Shown here piece after piece: positions 63,679-64,000 of a DNA stretch of 64,000 nucleotides. Position 1 is the first letter of the stretch. Each line of letters starts with the position of its first letter. Location of the stretch: the NCBI RefSeq assembly GCF_016901995.1, contig NZ_JACJLE010000019.1:1-64000 (forward strand), in the 5' to 3' direction. The stretch is from Bacteroides caecigallinarum (GTDB taxonomy: Bacteria > Bacteroidota > Bacteroidia > Bacteroidales > Bacteroidaceae). The notes under the pieces are model-generated. The model had not been told where the DNA came from. It did not search any database and worked only from the letters and a program-made list of their open reading frames with translations. Position numbers and translations under genes: made by a program.

Positions 63679-63852
63679 ATGAAAGCATTTTATTCATTAT
63701 TACTGTTGTTGGCAGTTGCGCTGACATCATGTGACGAGGTTTTAGGAACACAAGATCAAATTGAACTGGCCGATGGTACTTCAACATCACTTGTTGTAAG
63801 TGCTGATGAAAATCTGGAAGCTGCGATAAAATCACACACTATAAATTATTAA
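63679..63852 (+). CDS. Small lipoprotein, 57 residues
   Basis: ATG at 63679, 24 bases after the response regulator stop. It encodes a lipoprotein signal MKAFYSLLLLLAVALTSC (Cys18), then an acidic 39-residue tail (DEVLGTQDQIELADG). No family is recognised. It could be a complete small lipoprotein or a shortened remnant of a larger one. Confidence 0.68.
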   Translation: MKAFYSLLLLLAVALTSCDEVLGTQDQIELADGTSTSLVVSADENLEAAIKSHTINY

Positions 63853-63861
63853 AAAGTTATC

Positions 63862-64000
63862 ATGGTTATGAGACCCATAAATCTATTAAGCCGCTGTATT
63901 TTTTATTTCCTTGTCGTGTTATTGCCTATATTTACAGTATCAGTGACAATGACATCATGTGATAAATTGATTGACCTCATTGAAGGTGGTGAAGAAGATG
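63862..64000 (+). CDS. N-terminal part of a lipoprotein, cut by window end
   Basis: ATG at 63862 opens a frame that runs off the window. It begins with a long hydrophobic signal (LLSRCIFYFLVVLLPIFTVS) and a lipobox near MTSC, then an acidic start (DKLIDLIEGGEED). It lies 9 bases after the small lipoprotein gene, so it is probably cotranscribed. The rest of the protein is outside the window. Confidence 0.65.
   Translation, partial: MVMRPINLLSRCIFYFLVVLLPIFTVSVTMTSCDKLIDLIEGGEED

Noticed and set aside
1-64000. tRNA, rRNA or classical riboswitch genes
   Set aside because: I looked for tRNA T-loop text, rRNA and cobalamin or TPP-type boxes (for example before mutA, glyA and the purine permease) and found none that I could support.

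Overview
The window is a stretch of a Bacteroidales chromosome, from a Bacteroides, Phocaeicola or Prevotella-like species. Four things support this. Promoters have the Bacteroidota form (TTTG or TTG, about 19 bases, then TAnnTTTG). There are S46 dipeptidyl-peptidases, a type III glutamine synthetase and many lipoproteins and families typical of the phylum (DUF3078, DUF1460, DUF4251, DUF4369, DUF5020). Shine-Dalgarno sequences are mostly weak. No tRNA or rRNA genes were seen. Species level cannot be decided from the sequence alone.

Layout. 1-3.0 kb: outer-membrane protein, TRIC-type channel and a DUF1460 amidase. 3.1-7.9 kb (minus): a glycine-zipper OmpA lipoprotein, then a compact operon pyrB-pyrI-flavin reductase-beta-barrel-glyA. 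8.1-10.8 kb: a GH78 rhamnosidase broken by a one-base frameshift, with a truncated HU-like gene fragment at its 3' end. 11-18 kb: a class A penicillin-binding protein and a tandem S46 peptidase pair (DPP7-type then DPP11-type). 18-22.4 kb: small envelope proteins, a Crp/Fnr regulator and a YitT protein. 22.6-26.6 kb: dapL, glnN and tspO. 26.6-32.3 kb: 22-bp tandem repeats, serB, a divergent GH29-like protein, and a DUF5020 porin paired with a purine permease. 32.3-36.7 kb: two membrane-bound AraC-type regulators and an AAA-ATPase/PD-(D/E)XK protein.

The accessory centre, 36.7-44.5 kb, is the most interesting part. It holds a self-contained type II-C CRISPR-Cas9 unit: a minus-strand tracrRNA, a 1424-residue cas9 with all catalytic residues, and a 3-spacer array of 47-bp repeats. 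No cas1 or cas2 is present in the window. Each intact repeat carries a full Bacteroidota promoter pointing towards cas9. The tracrRNA and cas9 promoters face each other through an exact inverted repeat of their -7 boxes, and the tracrRNA anti-repeat itself supplies the cas9 promoter. Beyond the array are four 10-bp elements spaced exactly 23 bp apart, an HU-like DNA-binding protein, a small lipoprotein and an MqsR-like toxin/Panacea antitoxin pair.

44.6-64 kb returns to housekeeping genes: mutA/mutB (methylmalonyl-CoA mutase), an AspT/YidE-type transporter, an ABC-F ATPase, a lipocalin-like lipoprotein, a YgiQ radical SAM enzyme, an MscS channel, a YciO/YrdC protein and a Pif1-like helicase with TPRs. 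An uncharacterised 32-residue small-protein gene with a structured leader follows. The window ends in a TPR histidine kinase, a NarL-type response regulator and two small lipoprotein genes, the last cut by the window end.
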